A stretch of DNA of 64,000 bases from Margaritifera margaritifera (GCA_029931535.1 JAQPZY010001625.1:2228501-2292500), one strand, 5' to 3'; shown: positions 32,983 to 45,337, numbered from the stretch's first letter. The notes: generated by a model from the letters alone, not told the origin. Numbers and translations: made by a program.

Positions 32983-33293
32983 GGTGAAAAAAAGAAGAAA
33001 ATTTACTTTTCTGGTGTCCTATGAAATTTATTTCATTTGTAATTCTGATTTCACAAGAATATACCAAAAAAAGAAAAAGTAAGAGTCTCTTTGTTTTGAT
33101 TTTTTCTTGAAGTATGGAAAAGATACTCAAACATACTCACACACGCACACATTATATCATGGAGGTATTTAAGTTTTTTTTACTGGATTTGGCAATCATT
33201 GAGTAGTATCTCTTTTCTAAGAGATTTAGGTGGCCCAGAAAAGGACCGTTGGCGTTTTTTGTTTTTGTTTTTTTAATAACAAAAAAGTAACTT

Positions 33294-33871
33294 ATGAACT
33301 TGAGATCATCTGCTTTAACTGTCTTAATCCTTTTCCACGGCCAGATTTTACTCCTGCTGCTGATGCTGCTATGGTGGTGGTAGTGGTAACAGCTGCTGCT
33401 GCTGGCGTCTTAGTGGAGGTGAGAGTTGATGTAGTTGTAGAAGGTTTATAAGTCTTCGGTTGTGAAGATCTCTTTCGCTTGGTTTGGGCTTAAGAAGTCT
33501 GATATATTATCTCCAGTGTTGTAAATTCGCCAAAATGTCTTGTAACAGACTCAACGCTTGGTTTTCACTCTGCTCCTTCTGTTCACTGTACAAAGTTTTC
33601 CGCTTCTCTTTTTCTTCTCGCTTTCTTCATTGTTGTTGTTGTTGTTGCTGTTGTTGTTGAACAAATACTTGTTCTTCTTCTTTCTGACGTTCTTTCTGTT
33701 TCTTTCTGAAATTATCATACACTGGTAATGATGTAGAAGAAGGTAAAGGTGGTACTACAGTCGCAGGCAAAAAACGCTTGTGGAGAGGATAGGAAATCAG
33801 CCAAAGTTAAAATAGAAGTCATCCTCTTCTGGAAAAGGAATACTGGCTACAGCAGCAGTAGTTGTAGTCAT
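33294..33871 (-). pseudogene. Gln-rich coiled-coil protein with basic tail
   Basis: Starts MTTTTAAVASIPFPEEDDFY at 33,871. After a frameshift it continues VVPPLPSSTSLPVYDNF and a charged helix (RKKQKERQKEEEQVFV) into a run of ten Gln. A TGA follows, then more charged helix with LYSEQKEQSENQALSLLQDI. A further frameshift leads to KRKRSSQPKTYKPSTTTST, an Ala/Thr-rich stretch and a basic end (GVKSGRGKGLRQLKQ). Layout: acidic N-terminus, coiled coil, NLS-like patch, basic tail. No family recognised. Confidence 0.5.
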
Positions 33872-34124
33872 TGTACTATCACTCCGAGTGTACAACGTAT
33901 CCGAGGCAGGCGCACCCCAAAAATGTGTCTTCGTTTCAACCATAGGTACTTAACTTGAACTGTTCGACAACGATAAATCGTATCAACGCTGGTGCGCATA
34001 TATATTGAAACTGAAGTCACGCGTCCGCTATCTTCGGATTGGAAGAGAGACAACACGCCCTGACTAAAGTAGGTTACGCACGTTCTGATTGATAGAACAT
34101 TTCAATCCGTTTCGATCCGGTCCT

Positions 34125-34324
34125 AAACTATATATACAGGCGCATTGTCCCATTGTGTTACCTATTCTCAAGACAACCCAACCAAGATGTATGCCAGCTT
34201 AGAATCATCTACCATAGTTAAAAGTGTGCTATTCAACCCAGACTACCTAATCTATGTGAAGGTATCGTGGGCGAACAAGAAGATTACAGAGACAACTATA
34301 TGGAAAAGAAGGGTGTATGTATAG
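34125..34324 (+). CDS. Small plus-strand ORF next to right TIR, with TATA box
   Basis: ATG at 34,187 opens 45 codons (MYASLESSTIVKSVLFNPDY, then LIYVKVSWANKKITE) before a stop at 34,324. A second frame continues EKGLNLRPSCEEKFAEKN to about 34,432. A good TATA box (ACTATATATACAG, about 34,128) lies about 60 bp upstream of the ATG, with a possible initiator CCCATTGTG between. Real gene or remnant is undecided; no family recognised. Confidence 0.3.
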
Positions 34325-34465
34325 AGACAAGGATGCCTGAAAAAGGTCTTAATCTACGGCCCAGCTGTGAGGAGAAGTTTGCGGAGAAGAACAGTGAAGC
34401 GATGAGGTATGTGTTAATCCTCTGCTTGGGTTAACAACCACAACGTCATTTTTCAGGGCCACCCA

Positions 34466-35238
34466 GATCTTTATGTTTGTGTATGTCCATGTCTATGTTT
34501 ACAACTAAAATTTAAAATCCCTTACCCCTCTCTTATGTTTGTATGTGGGTATATCGTGTCTATAAACACTCGTACCTTTGTGTGATAGTATAGTATATTT
34601 GTGTGATAGTATGTTTGTATGTATGTAAGTATAGCGTCTGTAGGTAAACAGTGCTACCTGTTTCATTGGATAGTAGGGATGTGTGTTGGATTGTAATCAA
34701 AAATATGGTGCTGGATAGTATGGGTATGTGATGGATTGTAATGAAAATGCTGGTCCTGGATAGTAGGGGTGTGTGTTGGATTGTAAAAAAAAGCAGTTGT
34801 TGGATAGCAGGGCGTGTCAGAATGTAATCAAAAAGCAGGTACTGGATAGTATGTGTGTGTTGAATTGTAATCAAAAAGTGGGTGTTGGATAGTAGGGATG
34901 AGTGTCGGATTGTAATAACAAAGTGGGTGTTGGATAGTAGGGAATGCTTGTTGGATTTTATATCAAAAATTGTTAGCATCACATTTCCCGTAGATAACTA
35001 GAAATTTTTCAACATGAAAACGGTCTGTATGGTAATGTTAAATCCCCGTAGATACCTAAAGTAACCCCCTCCCCCCACACACACACACACATGCTAAATT
35101 CCAGTAGAGACCTAGAGATTTGTTACGTAGACACCCAGAGTGACCCTTAATGTTAAATTCCCGTGGAGACCTAAAGTGGCATCTAACGTAAACCTACAGC
35201 ATAATGTTAATTTCCTTAGGGTGGTATTTATTACTATT
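34466..35238 (-). repeat. Right TIR of Polinton copy 2
   Basis: Inverted relative to 19,501-20,218. The inner part contains GTGTCTATAAACACTCG and TATGTTTGTATGTATGTAAG. The middle (34,665-34,980) is about seven units of roughly 46 bp built on GGATAGTAGGGATGTGTGTT plus GGATTGTAATCAAAAAG. The outer part repeats TTAAATTCCCGTGGAGACCT-type units and ends CATAATGTTAATTTCCTTAG. The 46-bp units are more numerous here than in the left TIR, so the TIRs have diverged by unit number. ORF 34,560-34,982 is a repeat translation. Confidence 0.9.
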
Positions 35239-35244
35239 TTCAAT
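35239..35244. repeat. Candidate target-site duplication, right (TTCAAT)
   Basis: Matches 19,495-19,500. See the left copy for the caveat on register. Confidence 0.5.
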
Positions 35245-36666
35245 TGGTTTATGTTTCAAAATAGAAGAAAGACTAACTGTTTCAATAGTTTAGAGGATGA
35301 ACAAAAAAGATACAAAGCAAAGAGATAAAACTCCACGCGACTTAAGCAATTGTTCCATTTTTGTAAAGTGTCCTCTCCTCTGGCCAACGAAAGAACTTTA
35401 CCAAAGTAAAAACATTTAAACTACTGTATGCATACTAGTTTTTTTTACTAATTTAGCCTTTATCAACTACAAAAGTACTTTTTCTTTTTTTTTTAAGGTT
35501 TATCAAACCGAGTATTCCAATTTATTTAAATTCTTTATTGATATATCGAACGCCAAATTTCTATTTGTTCTGGTTGATTAGAGTCTTCAGTGTTAATTCC
35601 AGACTTTTGCTCTGAACGAAGTTATGTTCCCTGTCTATTGTACAATTTGCCCGTTTATGAGAGTGTAATTCCGCCTAACCGGAAGGAAACACCCCACTCG
35701 CAAAACATGAAAACGTACACGAAGTAAGTTTGAGATTTGTTGTATGATAATGTTGTTTATACCATGTATTTTTTTTTTAAATATTACAATTTAAGCACGA
35801 GAAAGATTATTATGAAGGAAGTTAGGTAGCAAATTTCGCTTTAAACTGTGACACATGCGATAGTTGGTTGATAGCGAATAATTTTAAATTGTTAACTTGT
35901 TCTTGCAGCTCATGGGGTTTCTGCAGATTAGATATAGAATAATCTTTTTAGAATCATATCACTTCTTATCATTATGGGATGCAAATACTATTGTAGCTAC
36001 TTGGTATTATATTGGCTTATACGATTTACTTCAGGAAATAACTCACGTGGGATGTAATAAATAAACATAGATTTTTGACATGTAATGTGACTCTGTTTTG
36101 AGAAACATATTCCAATGGAATTGCTCTTTTACCTCCTTCTTCTATTTCTTAAAGCAACGAAAGCTTTTAAGCAGTTGTGGTGTCTAAGAGTTGATTATTA
36201 TGAGATTATGTTTGTTCCATCAAGTTTTCAAAGACAGGCCCCATACTACATTTCCGATGATAATATTCAATCACCTTTAAAAGAATTTTGTTTTTTCTGT
36301 TACCCACTTTATCAACTGTTCATTTCCTGGATTGGATCTTGCACATATTTCACAAGCGACATCTTTTTCATTCATGATCAGTATTGGTATAAAAAGTCCT
36401 ATGTTTTATATAAATTATCAAAAGTCATTTACAATCTTGGAATTCCACGGAAACGCCCTGAAATCAGACAAAGGAATTTTTTTTTAGTACGGAAATGTTG
36501 AGTGAGTCTTGTTTAATTATGTATTAAGACAAAATATCAGCTCGTACAATGGATTGTCAAACTCACCTAGAGTTCAGCACGCCAGGAGAATATTACAAAT
36601 AACGAAAAACGAACGAGGTATAAACCAATGGACCTGAAAAGTTTTTAGTTCTGTTTCAAATTAGAT

Positions 36667-36704
<38 letters not shown>

Positions 36705-38751
36705 CATATACAAGCAATAAAGTTTGTATTTGTTTTTTATTTTCAATTAAATCTTTTTATTATTGGACCACAAAACAAATATATTTTTGTTTAAAAAAAT
36801 CAATTATAGCGTTGTAACATTTCATGACTTTATTCTGTGTTAAAATTATGATCTGTGGGTGCTATGTCATTGTTTTACCGTAAATGAATCAAAACATTTT
36901 TTATTCGTTTGCTTTACATTTTTAAATTTTCTGATTATTTTTCTTTCTCTTTATTATGATACCTTTGCTCTGCATCCCTCTGTTTTATTTGTCCATTGTC
37001 GTCTCCGTTAAACTAGTTGGACACAGGTGTATTTTCTAATTTTGAGAAATCCCCTGTTGTCAAACCCTATAAGCACAAACTTTTTTTTTTATCTAGAATT
37101 ATAAACCCCTGCTTCCAATCTTAATACTTCTAGATTCCACGCATCACAGATGGCATAGGTTAGAGGAAGTTTAGACGATGCTTGCATTTTCCCAAAAGGC
37201 GCAAGAAACTTTACGCATTTGTTTGCATCAACACAGAATGTATTTTAAGGTAATGTCATCAGTGTTTGTCGTCATGGCTCAAGCACTGACAACTGTAAGC
37301 ACAATACAGAGTACTGTTCAAAGAACTTTTCTAATCGGATGAAGAAATTCTTATTGGATATGTGATATTCTTTATCGTTCACGATATAGTTAATCGTTAT
37401 TTAGTGTGGTCCAAAGATCGAAATCATCTGACGTTTCTGGACTATCAATAGAGGTAATGTTGAAAATATAGACGGAAACAATCGTTCTTGATCTTTGCAA
37501 TGTTTGCATTTCCTTCAACAATCAAATATTATATAATATTTTGACAAATTGAAACAGACTGATATGTTTCGTCGTATGGAAAGGAAATTCAGATATGTTC
37601 GTTCTCTTGTCCATTGTGTTACAAAAGTGTAGAATACAGTTAAATGTTCATTACTGTAAACATACTTCAAGTATTCAGTAAAGACGTCTTCTAAATCAAG
37701 ACCTTTTATATGCTCGATAATTTTCAAAAAATCAAGAATCACTGCAAAAAGCACATGCCAATTTTTCTTCATTTTATATCTAAAGAAGTACCACTAACGC
37801 ATTTGGCAGATTTGTCTGGTAAGCGAGAAAAAGGCCGTGAATATTCTAATTACGTTTTTTGGAGTTACCATGCTGATAAGGCAAAAAGAATACCTAACTC
37901 GTGGTTAGCTGGGGTACATTGATGACGTATTTCCCATTGTAAATGCGTCATGGAACTATAGGACTCACGGTACTAATTCAGCTCCCATAGTAAACCTATG
38001 CAAATACCATGATTTTAAAAATTTAATAACTTTAAATTTCTAAATGCTCATGATCAAACCTATATTTACCAGTATAGACATATCCTTGATGACAGCTTCT
38101 ATGTAGAGAAAACAATATGTGCCGCAACATTTTCTATATCAACATGTGTTTGAAACATGTGCTTTCAATTCCGCACCAAAGAGTCAGGTGCTAATTTCAG
38201 AAATGTGTTTTCCAGACTCAAGTCTGTAAAATGACTGAAATTCCATCACTAAATCATGGTCTCTATTTTTTTCAGTTACAACTAGGATTAACTCTCAAAA
38301 GATTCTTTTCACTAAACTTTTACTTTCATTGTCAACCAATCCTGCCCAGCCAAACCCATATATACTCATTTCATCTTCACCCATGTCTAGGCTGGTTCAC
38401 CTTCTTCCAGATATTTAGTACTGTGAGTCCATTAATCACCCTCGGTACTAATGGAGATTTTCCATCTCAAGCGTATACGCCTGTTTTAAGTTAATACAGA
38501 ACATGAAGCACAATGGAAGCTGTGTATATTTTTTTTTAAAGTTAACGACGCTTTAACTCTGTAAACTCGAATACACTACTATGTTTGCATGTTTGCGCAT
38601 GCGTAGCGCTATTGTAATATTTAGATACTGATGTGGGTTTTTTTCAAAGCATTTGATCGTATCATGTATGTATTATCCACTCTACCCTGGTCATGTTAAA
38701 TTTCACATAAATGGACAAATAACAAACTCTTAAGAAACATAAAGTATTTTA

Positions 38752-38755
<4 letters not shown>
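35245..38755. other. AT-rich flank; (CA)n at 36,667-36,702; no firm gene
   Basis: The longest frame is 36,115-36,501 plus (128 codons), starting MELLFYLLLLFLKATKAFKQ, which would be a signal peptide. It has no recognisable domain and the surroundings are very AT-rich, so I do not call it a gene. Nothing else of note. Confidence 0.5.

Positions 38756-38823
<68 letters not shown>
38756..38823. repeat. (TA)n microsatellite
   Basis: About 34 TA units. Confidence 0.96.
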
Positions 38824-38825
<2 letters not shown>

Positions 38826-39107
38826 TAACTATACTGTATGTGTTGTAAAAACACTTATAATTTTTAGCTAATATATCATTTTTAGTGTCTTGGGCCCTGA
38901 TGAATTCAATGATGCCAGTTAGTCTTTGTTCTACCAGAGGTAGTGGTAATTTGTTGATTATGTGCTCTTTTCGCAAAGCTCCGCTGGCCTATATCCGAAT
39001 AGATTCTCGAATGAATGATGTCACGTAGAATGACGCATTCCGCCAGTTAACTGAGATTGAGGAGCGATGTCATTATGCTCTCCTTACATGCATTACTATC
39101 ACATTTC

Positions 39108-39405
39108 ATCGCCTTTTTTATTACCGAGCGAGCAATGATATCGAAAACTCCGATAACGATACACATGAACTCGTCCCTTTCTTCGCCTTTTTGATTACCG
39201 AGCGAGCAATGATATAGAAAACTCCGATAATCATACATATAAACTCGTCCCTATCTTGGCCTTTTTGATTACCGAGCGAGCAATGATATCCAAAACTCCG
39301 ATAACCATACATATGAACTCGTTCCTTTCTTCACCTTTTTGATTACCGAGCGAGCAATGATATCCAAACTCCAATCCCCATACATATAAACTCGTCCCAA
39401 ACATA
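39108..39405. repeat. 74-bp tandem array, 4 copies
   Basis: Each unit contains TTTTTGATTACCGAGCGAGC and AATGATATCCAAAACTCCGA, then a CATATGAACTCGTCCCTTTC-like stretch. Spacing is 74 bp. ORFs across it (39,047-39,469 minus) are repeat translations in shifted frames. Confidence 0.9.
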
Positions 39406-39534
39406 TAAAGCTTGCATACTTACCTTTAACGTTGAAGTAAACCTGTTTGAAGACGGCACCCGTTTTCATAATGATACCGTTTTATCATTTGGTAGAATTC
39501 TCTAAATTAACAAATATTGTTTAGTAATAAGGCA

Positions 39535-39538
<4 letters not shown>

Positions 39539-39617
<79 letters not shown>
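39539..39617. repeat. (TA)n microsatellite
   Basis: About 39 TA units. Confidence 0.96.
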
Positions 39618-39620
<3 letters not shown>

Positions 39621-40189
39621 CATCCTCGTGTTATTATTATCATATAACAATATAATATCTTTACAAATTGGTTGGGGTTTAATTTATTTATCTTCAAAAA
39701 GTATGTATATCTATTTTTCAGTAACAACGCTGAAAGTATGAATTATTGTCAAAGGCATTTGGTTTAAACTGTTATTTTGCAAACATCACATAAAATAATT
39801 CAAATATCACATCAAGAAATACAGAAGATTCATCAACAAGATTAAACTTATTTCATGCTCTCGCCTCATTAACAATAATCTTTTCTTATGTGATTTGACT
39901 GAAACGAGTAATGCACGACAATAGACCGATAAATGCAAAAAATGTAAACAAGCTAATGAAATATTCAAGAACAATTGTGTATGCAATATCGTAATAGTAT
40001 CAGATAGTAATTAACAAATATTAATTGCAGACACATTTCGCTACATGCGAATATACAAGATACAAAATATGTAGTACTAACGGGTTTGGGATGGGGTAAG
40101 TGAATGTTAAGTTCAACTCAGATGATCTATCTGGGGTACGTAAACATACGCAGGAGTTCTCATACCAGGAAAGTGTGAAGACACAAACA

Positions 40190-40655
40190 TTACGGGTCAA
40201 ATGGCTTTGTTTATGTCATGAATTTTTGGACCACGCTGAAAATTCTCGTTTGACTCGAGCGATTGAAAGTGGTGTTACCCAATAGTAACGAAGATGTGTA
40301 TATAATTTGGAACAACGTACCTATTGTATGGTTCCTAATAACAACATATGTGGTACAATCTAACAGAAAATGTTATGCTGTTTCTGGTTCACCGCAAGAA
40401 CAATCGTTGCTTAATGGCAAATCATTTCTGAATAGGTCATCGATTAATGAACTTCAACGTCTTTAATGAAAAATTTGTGCTTATCTCTCACCTTAAAAGT
40501 AATAGGCTGGTACTTTTTACAGATTCCTGTATTAGTATAACTTAAAGAAATATAAGGGAGAAGATTCCATTCAGTAATATACTTTGATAAAAATGACTTT
40601 TGATATATGTTAGTCTTAGCAAAAGGCGTTGTGGAGACTAGATTTATCACCAAGT
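40190..40655 (-). pseudogene. LINE reverse transcriptase C-terminal remnant
   Basis: The minus strand reads YQKSFLSKYITEWNLLPYIS, the W-N-x-L-P segment found after the RT domain in many non-LTR elements. After a break CSCGEPETA, a stop, then HFLLDCTTYVVIRN follow, a Cys/His finger-like tail. Architecture and spacing mirror the 484-879 remnant. The catalytic part is absent. A palindromic MITE starts about 30 bp away. Confidence 0.6.
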
Positions 40656-40685
40656 TTTATATTACTTAGTTGCTGGACACAGAGT

Positions 40686-40884
40686 ACCGTCTATACTCGC
40701 GTATAATTCTTGTCCAAACGCAAGCATCATAGACCCTGATTTGCCGGCGCATAATGCGCCGGCAGATCGGGGTCTATGTTGTTTGTTCTACTGAGTATTC
40801 ATTACAAACTGTATAGACCCAGATCTGCCGGAGCATTATGCGACAGCAGATCGGGGTCTATGCAGTTTGCAGTTGGTATACAGT
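40686..40884. mobile_element. Palindromic MITE, family A, copy 2
   Basis: Begins ACCGTCTATACTCGCGTATA. Contains GCCGGCGCATAATGCGCCGG, a perfect 20-bp palindrome, flanked by mirrored CAGATCGGGGTCTATG blocks. The right terminus is decayed (GGTATACAG), so the TIR is imperfect. Homologous to 18,644-18,840. Confidence 0.85.
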
Positions 40885-41420
40885 AGTTGATTTACGTTCT
40901 ACAAATATAACGAGAGAATTCTATTGTTTCTAAAACTGCTTGCACTGCATTAATTAGAGTAAATTTCCCGAAGCGAAAAATGTTAATAGAGCACATTATC
41001 CTTATCACCTACACATTTGTTTCTGAATAACAAATGCAACTTAATTTAAATTCTTTACGTTCCCCATAGTGCGTACATAAGTTAACAATGTATCTTCCAT
41101 ATTGAATATCTATATTACACCACTAAGGATACGTGTACTTCCAAACTTAAATGGGACTATTGTTATGTCTATTGATTAAAGGTATCTTATAAAAAGTCCA
41201 GTGGTCATTATGGTATTTTATTTTATGCTCACCACGATAGTAGAAGGGAAATACAGTCTTAACTTTACCCTTACGAGTTTCCGTCTTTGCGTTCGTCCGG
41301 ATAAGTTTGCGTTTTTGTCAATGTGGAGGGGATATATTTGTTCAACAACCACATTTCCAGATTAACACGTATATTAATTAATGCCTGAAAGGATGAACCT
41401 TCCTCAGACAATTTATGTTT
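40885..41420. other. No gene seen
   Basis: AT-rich; a weak relative of the dispersed CCGTC/CGTCC repeat lies near 41,270-41,330. Confidence 0.5.
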
Positions 41421-41600
41421 GTTTATGTATTGATATTATTACCTTGTTGGCTGACTGATTAATAAGTTTATGTATTTATATTATTACTTTGTTGGCTGAC
41501 TGATTAATAAGTTTATGTATTGATATTATTACTTTGTTGGCTGACTGATTAATAAGTTTATGTATTGATATTATTACTTTGTTGGCTGACTGATTCGTCA
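41421..41600. repeat. 45-bp tandem array, 4 copies
   Basis: Unit GTTTATGTATTGATATTATT ACTTTGTTGGCTGACTGATT AATAA. The last copy is diverged (GATTCGTCA). Confidence 0.93.
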
Positions 41601-41761
41601 GTTTATGAATTGATTGACTGACTCATAGCACATAATAAAAAGAAAGTTTGTAAATTCTGGCTAGAAAAATATGTTCATACAGAAAAGAGGTACTTTGGAA
41701 CTTTGTAGTTACACAATAGCACTCAAAACATACACTCGTTCATATCGGGACAAGGACGCAG

Positions 41762-41967
41762 ATGTATGTATGTATGTATGTATGTATGTATGTATGTATG
41801 TATGTATGTATGTATGTATGTATGTATGTATGTATGTATGTATGTATGTATGTATGTATGTATGTATGTATGTATGTATGTATGTATGTATGTATGTATG
41901 TATGTATGTATGTATATATGTATGTATGTATATATGTATGTATATATGTATGTATGTATGTATATAT
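41762..41967. repeat. (GTAT)n microsatellite
   Basis: About 50 tetranucleotide units, degenerate at the right end (TATATGTATG). Confidence 0.97.
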
Positions 41968-43997
41968 GACTCAGACCACTAATTCACTTTCCGTAAACAT
42001 CAGTGTTAACTCGTGTGAAAATAAATAATAAAATTAGTTTATGGTCTAGATCGACCAGTACACAACACATGTTCTTCTTGATTGAAAGAACTATATTGAA
42101 TAAAGGCAGTTTTCTGACCCCTTTTTTGTGAAAAATAAAATAATGTTCAATTTCATAACTCTTTGTCTAATTGGGCTTTTTAAGATAAAAATGAAACTCA
42201 TCTACATTCATTATGGTTATAAATCTCCATATCATAGCAAAAAACGACCCTTGAAAATGGGCTGGTGTTGAAAATTGCAAAATAAATGCTGAGTTTAGCA
42301 ACTTCATACTCCAAATTAGATACGAGCGCAGTCTTGTTCCACAAAGAAATTTCAGCAGACAGCGTATATCTTATAAGCAAACTCTTCTTCAGAATATCAT
42401 CGTGGAGCAAGGTTGCGCTGATACAAAAAAAAAAACAAACATTCATGAGTTTGACTCTCTACGTAGCGTTAGCATTTTATTCCTGTTACACTGTTGGTGC
42501 CTCGATCTCCACTAGGCATAAAGAAATAAAACTGCATTTTCTACCGCATTTTATTCTATTCTACGTGTATAGTACTCAAAATATTCAGAAGAAACACCAA
42601 AACGATATTTTAAACAATCTTATTAATTTCATTCTTACATTATTTATTCTTTCTAAAGTTTAACTTACTTTGCACACATAGCTGTTTTTATTTTAGAGGC
42701 GCCAGAGGGGATTCGGAAAAAATAAATAAACAGAAACTGAGAGGCGTCTATATTAAGTAGCATTTTATTGCTTAAAGTGCCTGAACATTGCGAATTTATC
42801 ACACAAAGGATGCCATAACAAAGATGAATATAAGTAGATGTATTGTTGCTTATAAATATGGTGTAACAAAAGGATTTATTGTTTTATATTCAATTATATT
42901 TTGATACAACCCATCATGTGGGAGAAATTAAACATACTGTAGAGTCTACTTGTGGTGCATTTCTTCACACATACACATACATACATATCCTAAAATACAA
43001 CTTGATATATAGGTCAAAGCCAAAATACATTTAAGAAGATTTAATTCTGTCAATCTTCCTGTTTTAACAGCATTAACTTTAAAAAAGAAGGTGGTGGTGG
43101 TGGTTGTGGTGGTGGGTCTATACTGTACCGAACTTCCGTGAAGTACACAAGAAAAGGATGCTTTCAAATATACTATATAATATGTATTAAATCTGCCGTA
43201 TATCATAATGTGTATACGGTATTTCCTGTTCTCCTAAACTAGACACAAAATAAAAAGATATAGGAAAAAATATTACAATGGTCAGTTAAAACAGGAATTG
43301 TTGAACAGAAGTAGATGTCAAACTCTAGATTGACCGTGTAATCCAATATAATTACTAGTATTTAACTTATAGTACTTGCACAAGTAGCAGAAAAACCCAG
43401 GTTAGATTCACGGAAGGGAATATATTTGTTTCTTCTCCTTTTTTACTAGCCTTTTGAATGTGACAACAAAATACCTCCAAATTTACAGATTAGACCCTAA
43501 GCTTAAATAATTGCTGAATTTTCTTCAAGCAAATAAATATTTGGGGAAAAACATGTCGAGATTTACCTTCTAAAAAAATGCAAATTAATGTATGCGAGTG
43601 CAACTCTAAAATTTGCCTGCGAATAATTATATGTTCACAGATGATGAGTAGTGAATATGAGGGGGTAGTCTTCTTACGGATTGGGGTGGTGGATGGGTGG
43701 GTGGGTTAAGGTCCTATTCAGCATTCGAAATTGCTGCATGCCCAGCAACTTGACTCCGTCTACTTTCATAGTGGTCCAAAATGTTGTTTTGTTTTTTCTT
43801 CTTTTTTGTCTTTTGTTTTAAAAAGGATTTTATACTCTGCTTCAATTGTTATCTGACCCAAGTTTAGCAGGTTACGAAAGTTAATGGTCTGTTTCATTTT
43901 AGTTTTGCTATTTTTATTTTAGTTTTTGGGGTGGGGTAGGGGAGGTGGATACCACGTCACCAACTGTGATTTCATTGCTTTGAATAGGTACCATGTA
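41968..43997. other. AT-rich; one exon-like minus frame, otherwise nothing
   Basis: On the minus strand a pyrimidine run ending TTTTTGTATCAG (about 42,420-42,435) resembles a splice acceptor. It leads into an open frame (42,419-42,198: SATLLHDDILKKSLLIRYTL and so on). No donor or homology decides it. 43,088-43,112 is a (GGT)n-like run. Confidence 0.3.
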
Positions 43998-44150
43998 TGC
44001 ATGGGCCTCCGCAGGGGGGGGGGCAAGGTGGGCAGTTGCCATTCCCCCCGGATTTGTTTAAAATCCATTGTGTAGTAATGCAAGTCTGCAATAAGTTTTA
44101 AATTGGCTTTGCCCCCCCCCCCTGTAAAAATTACTGCGGACGCCCATGCA
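43998..44150. mobile_element. MITE-like inverted repeat with G/C homopolymers
   Basis: The left end TGCATGGGCCTCCGCAG and the right end (reverse complement) TGCATGGGCGTCCGCAG match at 16 of 17 bases. Next inside lie runs of about 10 G on the left and 10-11 C on the right. 153 bp, non-coding. Elements starting CATGGGCGTCCGCAG are, as I recall, common in aquatic animal genomes; I cannot name the superfamily. Confidence 0.7.
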
Positions 44151-44778
44151 TTTATGTTGGATGTAACATTTTAATATGCAAGAGAGAGAGAGAGAGAGAG
44201 GAGGGGGAAGAGGCCCTTGTTGGGAAACTATTGTATACAAGGAGCATTAAAAATATTCATCTGTAAAGACGTTTCACTTAAATCGTTTGCAATAAATTGT
44301 TTCGCCAGTGAAGGACAGGCAAGACATAGGTATCACAGTGACGGATTATTGGATGGACTGTTGGCAGCATTGATGACTGTGTTAAGGTTTTAAATATAGT
44401 CGTTTTCAGTGTTATATACATTTTGCAGGCAAGATCATTTTGCCGCGAACGTCCTTTTAACTATATTCGTATTTAATGTTCTGTGTATGCATACACGAGA
44501 GGGAAAGTAATGATTTTGGGGAATTTGTTTTTCTTTTTTATTGTATATTACACATGGTAGATGCATGCACAAAACTGTCCAATTTTAATAATACTTACAC
44601 CTCTTTTACATACTTCATAATTTTATTACTCGTAGACTCAAGATATTTTCTTTCCTATTTAATTTCCACTGATTATCTGCGAGGAAGAATACAGACACTA
44701 ATTCAGTCATTGTTAACCAATGTTGAATTTGTATATTTTAAAAAGTGTCTCAGAGGTAATCTATCTATCAATCTATCT
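44151..44778. other. No gene seen; (GA)n at 44,178-44,200
   Basis: Short GA run and AT-rich sequence. The ORF at 44,476-44,943 mostly translates the following microsatellite. Confidence 0.55.
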
Positions 44779-44911
<133 letters not shown>

Positions 44912-45256
44912 TGCGTGTGTGTAAATCCGCATATATAACGTAGATTTTGGATGTGTTATTTAATGTTTCACTGTGTTATTATGTATCACCAAAGAGAGAG
45001 AGTGTTCCTTCGAAATTAACATGAATCACGTACATAATGAATAAAATGGCGAGTTATACATGCACATTTTCAGTGCCACGCGTATATTTGTCAGATGTGG
45101 TTTTGAAGTTGTTACATGTAACAGCATAGAGTATGTGCATCTGTGTGTATTTTTTATGTGTAATCATGAGAGAGAGAGAGATACATAATACATATCATTT
45201 ATGACGTAAATATATATTTCACTTTTGTATGTCACATCCCGTAGACGTTTATTTCC

Positions 45257-45258
<2 letters not shown>

Positions 45259-45337
<79 letters not shown>

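Larger units (their letters stand above)
19501..35238 (-). mobile_element. Full-length Polinton (Maverick) element, copy 2
   Basis: 15.7 kb bounded by long inverted repeats and containing the diagnostic Polinton gene set: protein-primed DNA polymerase B, retrovirus-type integrase, packaging ATPase, adenovirus-type protease and major capsid protein. The length fits the usual 15-20 kb. All core genes lie on the minus strand and all are damaged, so the copy is inactive. Base composition is visibly richer in G+C than the flanks, except for an AT-rich block at 30,535-31,785. Confidence 0.95.

Noticed and set aside
34560..34982. 140-residue minus ORF
   Set aside because: Repeat translation of the right TIR.
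36115..36501. 128-residue ORF with signal-peptide-like start
   Set aside because: AT-rich surroundings, no recognisable domain and no supporting gene structure; kept only as a note.
41671..41982. ORFs rich in MYVC repeats, also at 53,179-53,361 and 55,861-56,167
   Set aside because: Translations of (GTAT)n microsatellites.
42198..42446. Minus frame after a splice-acceptor-like tract
   Set aside because: No donor, homology or second exon; only the acceptor-like tract supports it.
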